Positions 25,146 to 33,784 are shown, counted from the first letter of the stretch. The stretch is 64,000 bases of DNA from Ruegeria sp. THAF57 (GCF_903914075.1 NZ_CAIWNQ010000008.1:1-64000), one strand, 5' to 3'. The notes: generated by a model not told the origin, from the sequence alone. Program-made: numbers and translations.

Positions 25146-25964
25146 TTAGAGGTTGAGTTTCAGCTCAACTTTTTCAGGGACCAGATCGTTTATCATCTCT
25201 TCGATCCGGGCTTCTGAAAGTCCTCCCGAGGTGATGAAAAGCAATGAAACGCGAGATTTTCCAGGGACGTGGTGTTTTCTGACAAGCTTCCAGCCAGCGT
25301 CCGCGGCCATGGCTTCAATGTCTCCGCTGACTTTCAATGAGTGTTCTTCATCTGAAGCCTTGAGTGAAACTTCCACGCCCTTGTTTCGCCCTCCGAGCCA
25401 AATGAAGCACCAACACACAATCGCCACCAGTGTGGCCATCAGCGGTAAGCCCAGCCCTACCGCCAGCCCAAGCACGGTCACTATAATCATTTCGACTGTA
25501 TCGACCGGATCATCCAGATTGGAGCGGAACCTGAGCAACGCACCGATGCCAAAAATAACGAAACCAATCATTGACCCGTGCTGGACTACCAGGAATCCCA
25601 CAGCCATTCCAATTAGCGCGTAAAGGAAGAACAGTCTGGGCATAACCAGATCGTTGACACTTCGGCGTGATTTACGTCGTACGGGATGATAAACAATCAA
25701 AGCGGTCAAAATGATCGTTACAATGACGTCTAGAGTGAAGAAGTAGAGCTCCTGCTTGCCGCGGAACTGAGTCCAGCCTCGTTCAATCACTATCTCTGAC
25801 TCGGATGTTCCCGCAAGCAAGGAAGCTGGATCGATCTGAGAATAGCTAACACTAGGTAAAAGCACCGCCAAAAGGACCGATGCAATCGAAAATAGCTTAC
25901 TCAACAGACTTTCCCTCCCGCTGAAACGTCGAATAGTCGCTCTGTAGTGAGTAACTTGGCTCAA
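25146..25964 (-). CDS. DUF4956-like multi-helix membrane protein
   Basis: This 272-residue protein has an N-terminal hydrophobic leader (LLSKLFSIASVLLAVLL), then about four transmembrane helices. GFVIFGIGALLRFRSNLDDP is the hallmark of DUF4956, and a soluble C-terminal domain (about 190-272, ending VPEKVELKLNL) follows. DUF4956 genes are often found beside VTC-type polyphosphate polymerases and CotH-like kinases, none of which is seen here. The gene is convergent with the metallophosphoesterase, with adjacent stops (25145/25146). Function is unknown. Confidence 0.7.
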   Translation of the reverse strand: MSQVTHYRATIRRFSGRESLLSKLFSIASVLLAVLLPSVSYSQIDPASLLAGTSESEIVIERGWTQFRGKQELYFFTLDVIVTIILTALIVYHPVRRKSRRSVNDLVMPRLFFLYALIGMAVGFLVVQHGSMIGFVIFGIGALLRFRSNLDDPVDTVEMIIVTVLGLAVGLGLPLMATLVAIVCWCFIWLGGRNKGVEVSLKASDEEHSLKVSGDIEAMAADAGWKLVRKHHVPGKSRVSLLFITSGGLSEARIEEMINDLVPEKVELKLNL

Positions 25965-26107
25965 TCCTCCACATCTCGCGATTAAGCCGAACTCCCATGG
26001 ACCAATTCAACCTTATGAATTTAGTTCCGGTAAAGCCTTGTGGGGTCAAACATCATACTTCCGCCAAATACTGTGTTAGGTTGGACAACATCGATTTTTG
26101 ATCGAAT

Positions 26108-27052
26108 ATGAACAAAGTCCACACGAGCGCAGATTTATCTCGAATGAACCAGCCAAATGATCGGCACAAACGAAGAGTAGCGAAGGTAATTTGCGCGAGC
26201 CTGACTCTGCTCGCCAACACTTTAGCGTCGACGAGCCATGTGAGAGCGCAGATTGATATGTTGGAACTTATTAAGTCTCACAAAGTGGCAGATAAATCTG
26301 AGGGCTTTTCTGAGCCATCTGGGTTATCGCTTTCCAGCGTTGATGGATTCTTATGGGCAGTAAGCGATGAAGCATCGAAGCTGCACCTTCTAGGAGTAGA
26401 TGGAGAGCTAAAGAGTTCGTTCAGACTTCCAGAATATCTAGGCGCAGACTTGGAAGGTGTCGCGGGAAGAAAGGATGGGTCTGTATTGCTGTTACAAGAA
26501 ACTGACCGATCAATCGTAACGGTCCAACCTACAGACCCAATTAAAATCAACTCTACTCCAATTTCTTCACTCAGGGGCTACGGCAAAGTTGCTGAAATGC
26601 TTGCTGAGAACCCTTTGAACAAGGGGCCGGAAGGGATCACTGTAGATCAAGACTCTGGGAAAATATTCTTGGTCATAGAGGGTCAACCAAGACTGCTGCT
26701 CATCATTTCGCCAGAGATTGATGAGATTATTGGAGTAGTTCCATTGACGGCTGAGGCTGGTTTCGTTTCATCTCGTGCCGACGATGACGAATTAGACATC
26801 AGCGGGATCGCCTGGTCCGGCAAGACCAAGTCTTTATGGGTACTCAGCGATGAAGGGCGCCGAATATTCGTTTTTGATCCTGAAGTTCTGACGGTCAAAA
26901 CTATCGACTTAATTTACTCCAAAAAGGATGAAGTAAAGGAAGTGAAGAACCCTGAGGGGATAGCTTTGGATGAAAGTAGTGGCGTTCTATACATCTTGAC
27001 CGATGATGGAAAAAAGTCACGCCTCTACGCATTTGTTTTACCGCAGGTTTGA
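26108..27052 (+). CDS. SdiA-regulated/esterase-like beta-propeller exported protein
   Basis: This 314-residue protein is predicted to be exported: HKRRVAKVICASLTLLA is a signal core, with a site near VRA-QIDM. The mature protein has repeated blades with FSEPSGLSLSSVDGFLWAVS, GADLEGVAGRKDGSVLLLQE, KGPEGITVDQDSGKIFLV, DISGIAWSGKTKSLWVLS and KNPEGIALDESSGVLYI, the pattern of SdiA-regulated/phytase-like propellers. Such proteins may bind calcium or act on phosphate esters, but their activity is mostly untested. The base composition is visibly AT-richer than the catabolic cluster to its right. A second in-frame Met is at 26144. Confidence 0.7.
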   Translation: MNKVHTSADLSRMNQPNDRHKRRVAKVICASLTLLANTLASTSHVRAQIDMLELIKSHKVADKSEGFSEPSGLSLSSVDGFLWAVSDEASKLHLLGVDGELKSSFRLPEYLGADLEGVAGRKDGSVLLLQETDRSIVTVQPTDPIKINSTPISSLRGYGKVAEMLAENPLNKGPEGITVDQDSGKIFLVIEGQPRLLLIISPEIDEIIGVVPLTAEAGFVSSRADDDELDISGIAWSGKTKSLWVLSDEGRRIFVFDPEVLTVKTIDLIYSKKDEVKEVKNPEGIALDESSGVLYILTDDGKKSRLYAFVLPQV

Positions 27053-27278
27053 TTGCCGTAAGAAGCTTGCACTGGCTTGTCGCATTCAATTTTAGAAAAA
27101 CGAGATGGCCACCTCTTCCCGCATCTCGGGAGTTGCGAATCCCAGTATCGAATTTCCTCTTTGTGCTGGAAGCGGCCATCAGAAAACCTTCCCCGGCAAT
27201 ACGGCGATGGCGCGAAATAAGCAAAGAATGAGACCCGAAGATATGGAGCCTCGAACTAAGAAAGTTGAAGGTTAATAC

Positions 27279-27344
27279 GCCCAAGGTTTTGGGCCAAAAA
27301 ATGCAATTCTTTGGGCGAAATGCAAAGCTATTGGCACACCTACA
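27279..27344 (-). repeat. Transposon-end-like repeat array pointing left (right border of island)
   Basis: Read on the minus strand from 27344: TGTAGGTG, then units CAATAGCTTTGCATTTCGCC (27333-27314), CAAAGAATTGCATTTTTTGG... (27313-27292) and CAAAACCTTGGGCG (27292-27279). The units resemble, more loosely, those at 17241-17296. TGT at the edge with tandem inward units is the layout of Tn7/Mu-like element ends. Confidence 0.4.
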
Positions 27345-27351
27345 CAAAAGA

Positions 27352-27397
27352 TGTAGGTGCTCTCATAACTCTGCACGATTTGCCCAAAAGTCTGCGC
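27352..27397 (+). repeat. Transposon-end-like repeat array pointing right
   Basis: TGTAGGTG (27352-27359) is followed by CATAACTCTGCACGATTTGC... (27364-27384) and CAAAAGTCTGCGC (27385-27397). The first unit is 20/21 identical to 17264-17284. Together with the leftward array it forms the perfect inverted pair CACCTACA / TGTAGGTG separated by 7 bp. No matching far end was found to the right within the window. Confidence 0.5.
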
Positions 27398-27418
27398 ACT
27401 CCCCTTTTCGGTGCTGGA

Positions 27419-28060
27419 TTAAATCCTTCCGAAAGTCTCTTTGAGTTCTGTGACTTGAGCTACATCCAACATTCGGGTTGGCATACCTCGCAGTGCCAAG
27501 AGTAACTTGGCTGTTTCTTCTAACTCTTCTGCTGCACAGACCGCTGAGAAGAGATCCTTTCCCGATACGACGGGTCCGTGATTGGCCATTAGAACAGCAC
27601 TATATTTCCCGCCCAATTCGCGGATCAAATCACCAATTTTCGGGTCACCCGGCTTGACGTATGGAACCAGTTTGACCGTGCCGACGCGCATGACCACGTA
27701 TGGTGTAAGCGGCGGAATACAGTCATTGGGATCGGTGTCTTCCAAACACGACAGTGCGGTGGCCCAGGTCGAATGTAGATGAACCACTGCACCAGCTTGT
27801 GGCCTCGTCTCGTAGAAGGCTTGATGCAGAAAAACTTCCTTGGTCGGCTTGTCTCCTGAAACGTGGTTTCCATCCAAATCAATCTTGGCAATGCGCTCTG
27901 GGTCGATATCACCCAAGGTGGAATTGGTTGGCGTCATGAGGATTCCGTCATCAAGGCGCGCGGAGACATTGCCCGCTGTGCCGACGGAAAAGCCACGCGC
28001 AAACAGCGAAGCACACAGTTCCGACATCTGCTGCCGCAAAGCCGATTCATCCGAACTCAT
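27419..28060 (-). CDS. otnC: 3-oxo-tetronate 4-phosphate decarboxylase (class II aldolase family)
   Basis: This 213-residue cytoplasmic enzyme is of the class II aldolase/adducin family. Zinc ligands are suggested by VVHLHSTWATALS and ANHGPVV, with SVGTAGNVSAR at the N-terminus. OtnC converts 3-oxo-tetronate 4-phosphate to dihydroxyacetone phosphate and CO2 in four-carbon sugar acid degradation. Its start overlaps the otnK stop by 4 bp, which fixes the specific assignment better than the fold alone. Confidence 0.88.
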   Translation of the reverse strand: MSSDESALRQQMSELCASLFARGFSVGTAGNVSARLDDGILMTPTNSTLGDIDPERIAKIDLDGNHVSGDKPTKEVFLHQAFYETRPQAGAVVHLHSTWATALSCLEDTDPNDCIPPLTPYVVMRVGTVKLVPYVKPGDPKIGDLIRELGGKYSAVLMANHGPVVSGKDLFSAVCAAEELEETAKLLLALRGMPTRMLDVAQVTELKETFGRI

Positions 28061-29334
28061 TTGCCTGCCTCCATCATTCTGAGCGCCTTCGCGAAAAAGT
28101 CCGGAGCGCCGAAGTTTCCAGACTTTAGTGCCAGCGCAACGGGTTCAGTTTTTCCAACGCTCAGGACTGGCACGCCCGGATCGATCTCTGGCCCAATTGA
28201 CATGGCCGGTGATCCCAGTGCCTCAGAGACGGCTTTGGCAACAGCTCCCGACGTCTCTCCTCCGGCCACGACAAGGCGCTTGTACCCAGTTTTGGCAAGT
28301 GCTCGTGCTGTATCTGCAAAGAGATTGTCCAGCTTTTCCGCCACAGCTTCTTGACTGAATTGTTTTTGGATCGCGCGCACCTCTTCCGGGCTTCCTGAAG
28401 AATACGCGAGAGGGGCCTCACCTGAATGCTTTTCAAAGAAATCCAGAAGCGTTTGCGTGGTCACACCCCCCGACATGACACCCGGAACATCGATGGCGAA
28501 CGTCGGATTGGACTTCGCGTGAACATCAATCTGCCCTCGGGTCGCTCCCGAGCAAGACCCAGCAAGGATGGCGGCGGGCCCTGCGATACCAGTGAACGCA
28601 CTGCCACCTCTTTTGGAGGAAGCTTTTCTGACAAAGTTTCTGGGTAGACCCAATGCTATCCCCGAACCGCCAGTAACGAGCTTGGCATCCTTTAGAGCCT
28701 CACCCCAAGCCAGCAAATCCTCGTCCGAAATCGCATCACCGATCACAAAGCGCCCGTCTGCGTTCCGCAACGCATCAGAAATCGCCTCTGGTCCCTGCTT
28801 CACGGCGTCAATTGACACCGACCCAACAGCTTCTTGGGTCTGATGTTGCAACCAGCGCTTGATGTTGGCATCCGTCATCGGAGTAAGAGGGTGATTTTCC
28901 ATCCCGGACTCGTTCAACAGCTTGCCGAGCACAAATAGATGGCCCTGATAAACCGTACGCCCCGTGGTGGGAAAGGCCGGACAGAAAACCACCTTTTGCG
29001 CACTTAGTTCATTGGCCAACGCTTCCGCGACGGGGCCGATGTTCCCTTCTTTTGTGGAATCGAATGTCGAGCAATATTTGAAGATGAACTGCTGGCATCC
29101 TTGATCCGCGAGCCACCGCAAAGCACTCAAACTGTCTGCAATGGCTTCCGCGACCGGAGCAGTGCGGCTTTTGAGCGAGATCACACCCGCCTCGATTTCT
29201 TCGTTGGCTGGGGTCGTGGGAATACCCGGAAACTGAGCCGTAAGTAATCCACCTTCCGGCTCAACGCCCTTGGCCAAGGTGTTCGCAATATCACTCGCAC
29301 CAGTGAAGTCGTCTGCAATGACACCGATTTTCAT
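28057..29334 (-). CDS. otnK: 3-oxo-tetronate kinase (four-carbon acid sugar kinase, former DUF1537)
   Basis: This 425-residue kinase begins MKIGVIADDFTGASDIAN, the hallmark of the family, and has the C-terminal nucleotide-binding GGETSGAVAKA. It phosphorylates 3-oxo-tetronate at O4 with ATP, feeding OtnC. It overlaps both neighbours by 4 bp (otnC and the lactonase-like gene), so all are translated from one mRNA. Length is usual. The other usual partners, LtnD (a tetronate 2-dehydrogenase) and OtnI (an isomerase), are absent from the cluster. Confidence 0.9.
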   Translation of the reverse strand: MKIGVIADDFTGASDIANTLAKGVEPEGGLLTAQFPGIPTTPANEEIEAGVISLKSRTAPVAEAIADSLSALRWLADQGCQQFIFKYCSTFDSTKEGNIGPVAEALANELSAQKVVFCPAFPTTGRTVYQGHLFVLGKLLNESGMENHPLTPMTDANIKRWLQHQTQEAVGSVSIDAVKQGPEAISDALRNADGRFVIGDAISDEDLLAWGEALKDAKLVTGGSGIALGLPRNFVRKASSKRGGSAFTGIAGPAAILAGSCSGATRGQIDVHAKSNPTFAIDVPGVMSGGVTTQTLLDFFEKHSGEAPLAYSSGSPEEVRAIQKQFSQEAVAEKLDNLFADTARALAKTGYKRLVVAGGETSGAVAKAVSEALGSPAMSIGPEIDPGVPVLSVGKTEPVALALKSGNFGAPDFFAKALRMMEAGK

Positions 29335-30128
29335 AGAAAAATTTCCCTCGTCGGTCCTGGATCCAGCCTATGGATATGCGGTGCAGCACCTACGGGAAAA
29401 ATCTCACGCACAAGTGGATCATGGCCGGGCACGATAAGTCGAGGATGCGAAGCCAACCTCTCCAGGGTCTTGAAACCATCCATCATGTCCTGCAAATCGA
29501 CGACGATGGGAAAGGCTTTGCGCGCCATGAAATTCTCGTAGTAATGCGAGGCATCAGAGGCGAGCACCATCCACCCGGCTGCCGTTCTTACGCGAACACA
29601 TTGCAACCCGCGCGAATGCCCACCGATGCAGTGTACCGTAACCCCATCTGCAATCTCGGCTTCTCCGTCGTAGAATATGACCTGGCCTGAATAGAGACGC
29701 TTTACGACCTCGCAGACATGGTCAGCCGTGAAAGGTGCACGCAGATGGTCATGGCACATGCAGGGACCTGTAGCGAAGGCCATTTCCGCCGATTGCATGT
29801 GCAACTTAGCATTCGGGAACATGTGCAGCCCCCCTGCATGGTCATAATGAAGGTGGGTCACGATGACCTCAGTCACCGCTTCCGGCGCGATGTCTAGAGG
29901 CCGCAAAGCTTCGCGAGGGTCCATCGCGATTGGGCGGCCACGAGCGGCGGCCTCATCGGAGTCGTAACCGGTATCGACCAGAATGACTTTGTTGCCGCGT
30001 TTGAGCACCCAAACGAAATAATCCATCGCATGAGGCGCGTCATGATTATCATCGATAATGAAACTATCAGCGCGCGTCCGGGCGTTGCGATCCGCGTATT
30101 TCACAGCGTGGATTTCCCAATCGTTCAT
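29331..30128 (-). CDS. MBL-fold hydrolase, N-acyl-homoserine-lactonase-like
   Basis: This 265-residue metallo-beta-lactamase-fold protein has the zinc motif VTHLHYDHAGG and further ligands in CIGGHSRG, ASDASHYYE and VPGHDP. It is closest in feel to the AttM/AiiB group of lactonases. Given the neighbours, opening a sugar-acid lactone is a more natural role than quorum quenching, but either is possible. The gene overlaps otnK and the ABM gene by 4 bp each, so it belongs to the same operon. Confidence 0.8.
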   Translation of the reverse strand: MNDWEIHAVKYADRNARTRADSFIIDDNHDAPHAMDYFVWVLKRGNKVILVDTGYDSDEAAARGRPIAMDPREALRPLDIAPEAVTEVIVTHLHYDHAGGLHMFPNAKLHMQSAEMAFATGPCMCHDHLRAPFTADHVCEVVKRLYSGQVIFYDGEAEIADGVTVHCIGGHSRGLQCVRVRTAAGWMVLASDASHYYENFMARKAFPIVVDLQDMMDGFKTLERLASHPRLIVPGHDPLVREIFPVGAAPHIHRLDPGPTREIFL

Positions 30129-30412
30129 CGAATAACCTCGGAATACTGGTGAACCACCTTGGTGGCGATCATATCAGCCACTGCCGTATCAAAGGACTGA
30201 AAGTGCGCGCTTTCTAGGTGGGCAGAGAACGCCATGCTGTCATCATAAACCTCATAGAGAAAAACTGTCTCGGGATCGTCGCCGAGGCAAACGTCAAACT
30301 GCTGGCATCCGGGTTCTCCACGCAAAGAAGTTGAAGCGTTTTCTACCATCAGCGGCAAGAAAGCGCTTCTCTTACCGGGTTTGAGAGTGAAAGTGACAGT
30401 GACTACAAACAT
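30125..30412 (-). CDS. Antibiotic-biosynthesis-monooxygenase (ABM)-like protein
   Basis: This 95-residue dimeric alpha+beta barrel protein opens MFVVTVTFTLKPGKRSAFLP, and ASTSLRGEPGCQQFDV and VFLYEVYDDSMAFSAHLES are diagnostic of the YgiN/ABM family. Members oxidise quinols, isomerise small sugars (as in the L-rhamnose mutarotase fold) or only bind ligands. In a sugar-acid operon a non-oxygenase role is possible. The start overlaps the tctA stop by 1 bp. Confidence 0.82.
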   Translation of the reverse strand: MFVVTVTFTLKPGKRSAFLPLMVENASTSLRGEPGCQQFDVCLGDDPETVFLYEVYDDSMAFSAHLESAHFQSFDTAVADMIATKVVHQYSEVIR

Positions 30413-31923
30413 CAGACAGAAAGTCCTTTCAGACGTGAGAAAGCGCGCTTTGCGACAGGCAGTTGGCTGAGGATCAGACCAATGTTGAGCACCAGCAGAA
30501 TGGCCGCACCGGGTCGTGAAAAGAAGACCGAAAGATCCCCGTCCGACAAGAACAGCGACCGACGGAAGGTTTCGTCAAACAGGCTGCCCAGAATAACCCC
30601 GATCACCAGCGGCGCGATTGGGTACTTCATCAGGTTCATGAAATAGGCAACGGCACCGACGCCGAGCATCAGGTAGAGATCATTGATGCCCCCACCAACG
30701 CTGAAAGATCCAATTGTTGTCAGAACCATAACGACGGGCAAAAAGATGGTCTGCGGGATGGCAAGGATTTTGATAAATACCCGAGCGGTGAAAAGCCCCA
30801 TCAGGAACATTGTCAGGGATGCTAGAACCAAGATCGCAACCACGCGCAGAATGATCTCGGGATCAATCGTCGGCCCCGGGATCACATTGTTAATCTTGAA
30901 AGCCCCCATCAAAGCGGCGGCTGGTGGTGAGCCAGGAATGCCCAACACCAAAAGTGGGATTAGCGCGCCGCCAATACAGGCGTTGTTTGCAGTCTCAGAG
31001 CACAGCAGACCTTCCAAGGAACCTTTTCCAAACTTGTTGCCCTCGGCAGATACAGTCTTACCGACACCGTAGCTGACCCAACCTGCGACATCTTCGCCAA
31101 CTCCGGGAAGCGCTCCTACCCCAGTCCCAATCACTCCTGACCGGCCAATGGTGGGCAGGTAGCGCCGAATAGAGCGAAGGTTCGGAAGAATGCGGCCTTT
31201 CAGGGCCAGAACTTTCCCGGCCTCAACGTGCCTCAAACCGTCAATGATTTGGGGAATGGCAAAGGCCCCCATCAAAACTGGCACGACCTGAAACCCGCTC
31301 ATCAGGTAAGACCAGCCGAAAGTATAGCGCGGCTCAGACAACAAAGGGTCGAGGCCCACCATGGACATCGCAAGCCCGATCAAACCGGCGATCCATCCCT
31401 TAATCACCAGGTCTTCGCTCATCAAAGTACCAGAAAGCAGAATGCCGAACAGGGCCAGCAATGCTTTCTCCGGGCTTGCGATGTTCTTTGAAACCAAAAG
31501 CAGCGCCCAGACAAAAATCAAAAGCGTGATGGTTCCGATAACTGTGCCAATGAAACTGGCCGTCGTGGTCAGCCCTAGTGCTTCGCCCCCTCGACCCGCT
31601 TTGGCCAGAGGGTAGCCATCCATGGCCGTCGCCGCGCTGGCTGCCGTGCCCGGAATGTTCAGCAAAATAGACGGGTAAGAGCCGCCGTAAATCGCGCCGA
31701 CATAGGCCCCGAGCAATGCGATGAGCGAATAGTCGAGCGGGATTTTGTTGCCGAAGAAACCCGTCAGGATCGTCACGGCCAGGGTTGCCGTAAGGCCGGG
31801 CAATGCGCCGAACGTGATGCCCAGGAACACGGATGCAATCAAATACAGATAGGTCAGCGGGTCCACTGCCAGGCCCACGAATGCAGTCCCAAATCCAGCC
31901 AGTTGCGAGAGAATAAAGTCCAT
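30412..31923 (-). CDS. tctA: TctA, large permease of a tripartite tricarboxylate-type transporter
   Basis: This 503-residue inner-membrane protein has about 11-12 hydrophobic helices and the family motif FGALPGLTATLAVTILTGF near residue 40, repeated as GALPGVGEDVAGWVSYG in the second half. TTT systems take up organic or sugar acids using a proton or sodium gradient with a periplasmic binding protein. It lies 4 bp downstream of tctB. Substrate is inferred from the operon to be a sugar acid or its derivative. Confidence 0.93.
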   Translation of the reverse strand: MDFILSQLAGFGTAFVGLAVDPLTYLYLIASVFLGITFGALPGLTATLAVTILTGFFGNKIPLDYSLIALLGAYVGAIYGGSYPSILLNIPGTAASAATAMDGYPLAKAGRGGEALGLTTTASFIGTVIGTITLLIFVWALLLVSKNIASPEKALLALFGILLSGTLMSEDLVIKGWIAGLIGLAMSMVGLDPLLSEPRYTFGWSYLMSGFQVVPVLMGAFAIPQIIDGLRHVEAGKVLALKGRILPNLRSIRRYLPTIGRSGVIGTGVGALPGVGEDVAGWVSYGVGKTVSAEGNKFGKGSLEGLLCSETANNACIGGALIPLLVLGIPGSPPAAALMGAFKINNVIPGPTIDPEIILRVVAILVLASLTMFLMGLFTARVFIKILAIPQTIFLPVVMVLTTIGSFSVGGGINDLYLMLGVGAVAYFMNLMKYPIAPLVIGVILGSLFDETFRRSLFLSDGDLSVFFSRPGAAILLVLNIGLILSQLPVAKRAFSRLKGLSV

Positions 31924-31927
31924 CCGG

Positions 31928-32677
31928 TCAGTCTTTCCATAGCGGACGAAGCGTCACGTAGTAGTGGTATTCGATTTGCTTGAAGATCAGCCCGCCGCGC
32001 GCGGGCACGTTCTGCCGGAAAACAAAGGCCATCGCACAAACAAGGATGAGCGGGGCAAGTATTGCCACCAATGGAACGAACCGCAAAACGCGTTCGGAAG
32101 CCGCTTTGGTCAACACCACTAGTGTTAACGCGACCCACAAGGCCAGTGTGAACCAATCATCACCGCGTGCATTCCAATCCGCCTGAGCAGGAAACGCGGC
32201 GAACGCAAACAAACCGGCGACGACAACTGCGACACAGGCCACCAAAGCACGTCGCGCATGACCTCCGTAGTAGCCGTAAGTCAAAGCTGTAATCAGCAAC
32301 CCAGAACACAGAATGAAGTCCACTCTGGGGACCAGTCCGACGACATATGCAAGAAGCATCAGGCCGATTGTTGATGCTCGATAGGCTTCCGACTTATCCC
32401 ATCCGATCCCCAAAGCACTGAGCGCGTTTTGGGCTCCACCTGAACGGATCGAAATAGCCAGCAAGACGAAGGACAAGCCAAGCAATCCACCGAAGATGGA
32501 CAGCGGTACAATTGCAGCCGAGTTGTACCAATCAGATCCACTTACACCTGCGCGGTTTTCACCCCAAAGCGGGATGTCCGACGTCTTCCAAAGGAAAAAG
32601 GTGGAAATTGCTATCAGACCAATCGATGCCCAGAAATCGCGCGCCCGCATGATCAGTGTATCGTCAGATTCGTCCAT
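31928..32677 (-). CDS. tctB: TctB, small permease of a tripartite tricarboxylate-type transporter
   Basis: This 249-residue protein has four or more transmembrane helices, somewhat longer than typical TctB (about 150-180). The first helix (FWASIGLIAISTFFLWKTSD) is the recognisable feature of the family. It is separated from tctC by 57 bp holding a strong hairpin and from tctA by 4 bp. The extra length lies in the C-terminal membrane part and is a mild oddity. Confidence 0.85.
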   Translation of the reverse strand: MDESDDTLIMRARDFWASIGLIAISTFFLWKTSDIPLWGENRAGVSGSDWYNSAAIVPLSIFGGLLGLSFVLLAISIRSGGAQNALSALGIGWDKSEAYRASTIGLMLLAYVVGLVPRVDFILCSGLLITALTYGYYGGHARRALVACVAVVVAGLFAFAAFPAQADWNARGDDWFTLALWVALTLVVLTKAASERVLRFVPLVAILAPLILVCAMAFVFRQNVPARGGLIFKQIEYHYYVTLRPLWKD

Positions 32678-32694
32678 TGCCTGCCTCTTGTCGG

Positions 32695-32720
32695 AAAGGG
32701 CGCGATCAGACGCGCCCTTT
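32695..32720 (-). terminator. Intercistronic hairpin between tctC and tctB
   Basis: AAAGGGCGCG / CGCGCCCTTT with a 6-base loop lies between the tctC stop and the tctB start. Such a hairpin usually protects or partly terminates the mRNA so that the binding protein is made in excess over the permeases. Confidence 0.75.
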
Positions 32721-32734
32721 CAAAAGTGATCGGA

Positions 32735-33742
32735 TTATGGCTTCTCGATGCCCAGCGACGCCGGATCGACGGTCGCTGCGCCCAGATCTTGCAAGGTATA
32801 GGCAAAGGTAGCTTCGAGGTTCGCAAACAGCTCTTGAGCTTCTTCGCCGTGTTGACCACCGACATCATAATTGTTTGCAGAAGCCCATTCAGCGACGGTG
32901 TCGGAGGCAATCGCTTGCTCGAAGGCATCACCAAGCGCGGCCTTTACGTCGTCCCCGGCTGAACTGTGAACTGCAAACCCGATGGCCTGCTTGAGCGGCA
33001 AATACTGATCGAGACCGTCATATATGCCAAAGGCAGAAGGAACTGTTGCCCCTGCAATCTGCGCATCTTCGGGCGTCAACATCGCAAGCGGTTTAAGTTG
33101 ACCGCCTTCGATCAACGGGGCCTGTTCAGCTAGAGAAGTCACAACCAACGCAACTTCACCCGCAATCGCTGCTTCCTGCCCTGGCGCTGAGCCTTTGTAT
33201 GGAACAAACTTGAACTCTGCACCGGACCCTTTTTCGATGGCCAGAAGGTTCAAGTGGTGGATCGAACCTGCGCCGGAAGCCGCCGCTGGAATAGTGCCGG
33301 GCGCAGCCTTTGCAGCGTCGACGAGTTCTTCCAGAGTATTGTAAGGGCTGTCTGCCGGGACCGAGATCAGATCAGGTGATCCGCCAACAATGAACGGATA
33401 CCAAAAATCAAATTTCTTATCCCAACCACCTTGCACAGCAGCGGTGACGTTCGACTCTGACAGACCAACCAATGTATAACCATCGTCTGGTTGGTTCATG
33501 ACATAGACCATCCCGTTGGAGCCCGCGACACCACCTGTTTGATTGATCACATTGATCGAGACGGGAAGGTGTTTTTCCATCTCGGCCATGATCATTCGGT
33601 TGATCGTGTCCGTCCCGCCACCGGCCCCCCAGACCACAGCTGTGGTGATATCACGATAGGGGTAATCCTGCGCTGCGGCAGTCCCTGCTATCCCGGTCGC
33701 CATCACGGCTGCGGCCGCCAACCGCCCTAGCTTTAGTTTCAT
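32735..33742 (-). CDS. tctC: TctC-type periplasmic substrate-binding protein
   Basis: This 335-residue protein of the Bug/TctC family has a signal peptide (MKLKLGRLAAAAVMATG, cleavage after GTAAA). The mature protein begins DYPYRDITTAVVWGAGGGTD, the ligand-loop signature, and contains YPFIVGGSPDLI and FKFVPYKGSAPGQEA. The start at 33742 has GGGAGGACTTGGAG upstream, whereas the longer frame does not. It is the first gene of the minus-strand operon and shares a 136-bp regulatory gap with the divergent dehydrogenase gene. Confidence 0.93.
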   Translation of the reverse strand: MKLKLGRLAAAAVMATGIAGTAAAQDYPYRDITTAVVWGAGGGTDTINRMIMAEMEKHLPVSINVINQTGGVAGSNGMVYVMNQPDDGYTLVGLSESNVTAAVQGGWDKKFDFWYPFIVGGSPDLISVPADSPYNTLEELVDAAKAAPGTIPAAASGAGSIHHLNLLAIEKGSGAEFKFVPYKGSAPGQEAAIAGEVALVVTSLAEQAPLIEGGQLKPLAMLTPEDAQIAGATVPSAFGIYDGLDQYLPLKQAIGFAVHSSAGDDVKAALGDAFEQAIASDTVAEWASANNYDVGGQHGEEAQELFANLEATFAYTLQDLGAATVDPASLGIEKP

Positions 33743-33784
33743 CTCCAAGTCCTCCCAAAATGACTTCGCGTTTATTGTTGCATT

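Larger units (their letters stand above)
17237..27344. mobile_element. Candidate repeat-bounded genomic island with exported-protein cargo
   Basis: Left border repeats at 17237 point right, and a border array at 27279-27344 points left, each beginning with TGT at its outer edge. Between them lie 14 genes that are mostly exported or membrane proteins of unknown function. By eye they are AT-richer than the neighbouring housekeeping genes. No transposase, integrase or clear target duplication is visible (the flanks AAGCT and CAAAA do not match), so it may be a non-autonomous or decayed element, or separate insertions that happen to flank the region. Confidence 0.35.
27053..27418. other. Gene-free stretch at the right border of the island
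   Basis: About 365 bp with no credible gene. It holds two back-to-back repeat arrays (27279-27344 and 27352-27397) described separately and ends at the otnC stop codon. Confidence 0.5.

Noticed and set aside
17232-27349. A target-site duplication for the island
   Set aside because: The 5 bp outside the left end (AAGCT) and outside the right end (CAAAA) do not match, so a single clean transposition event cannot be shown.
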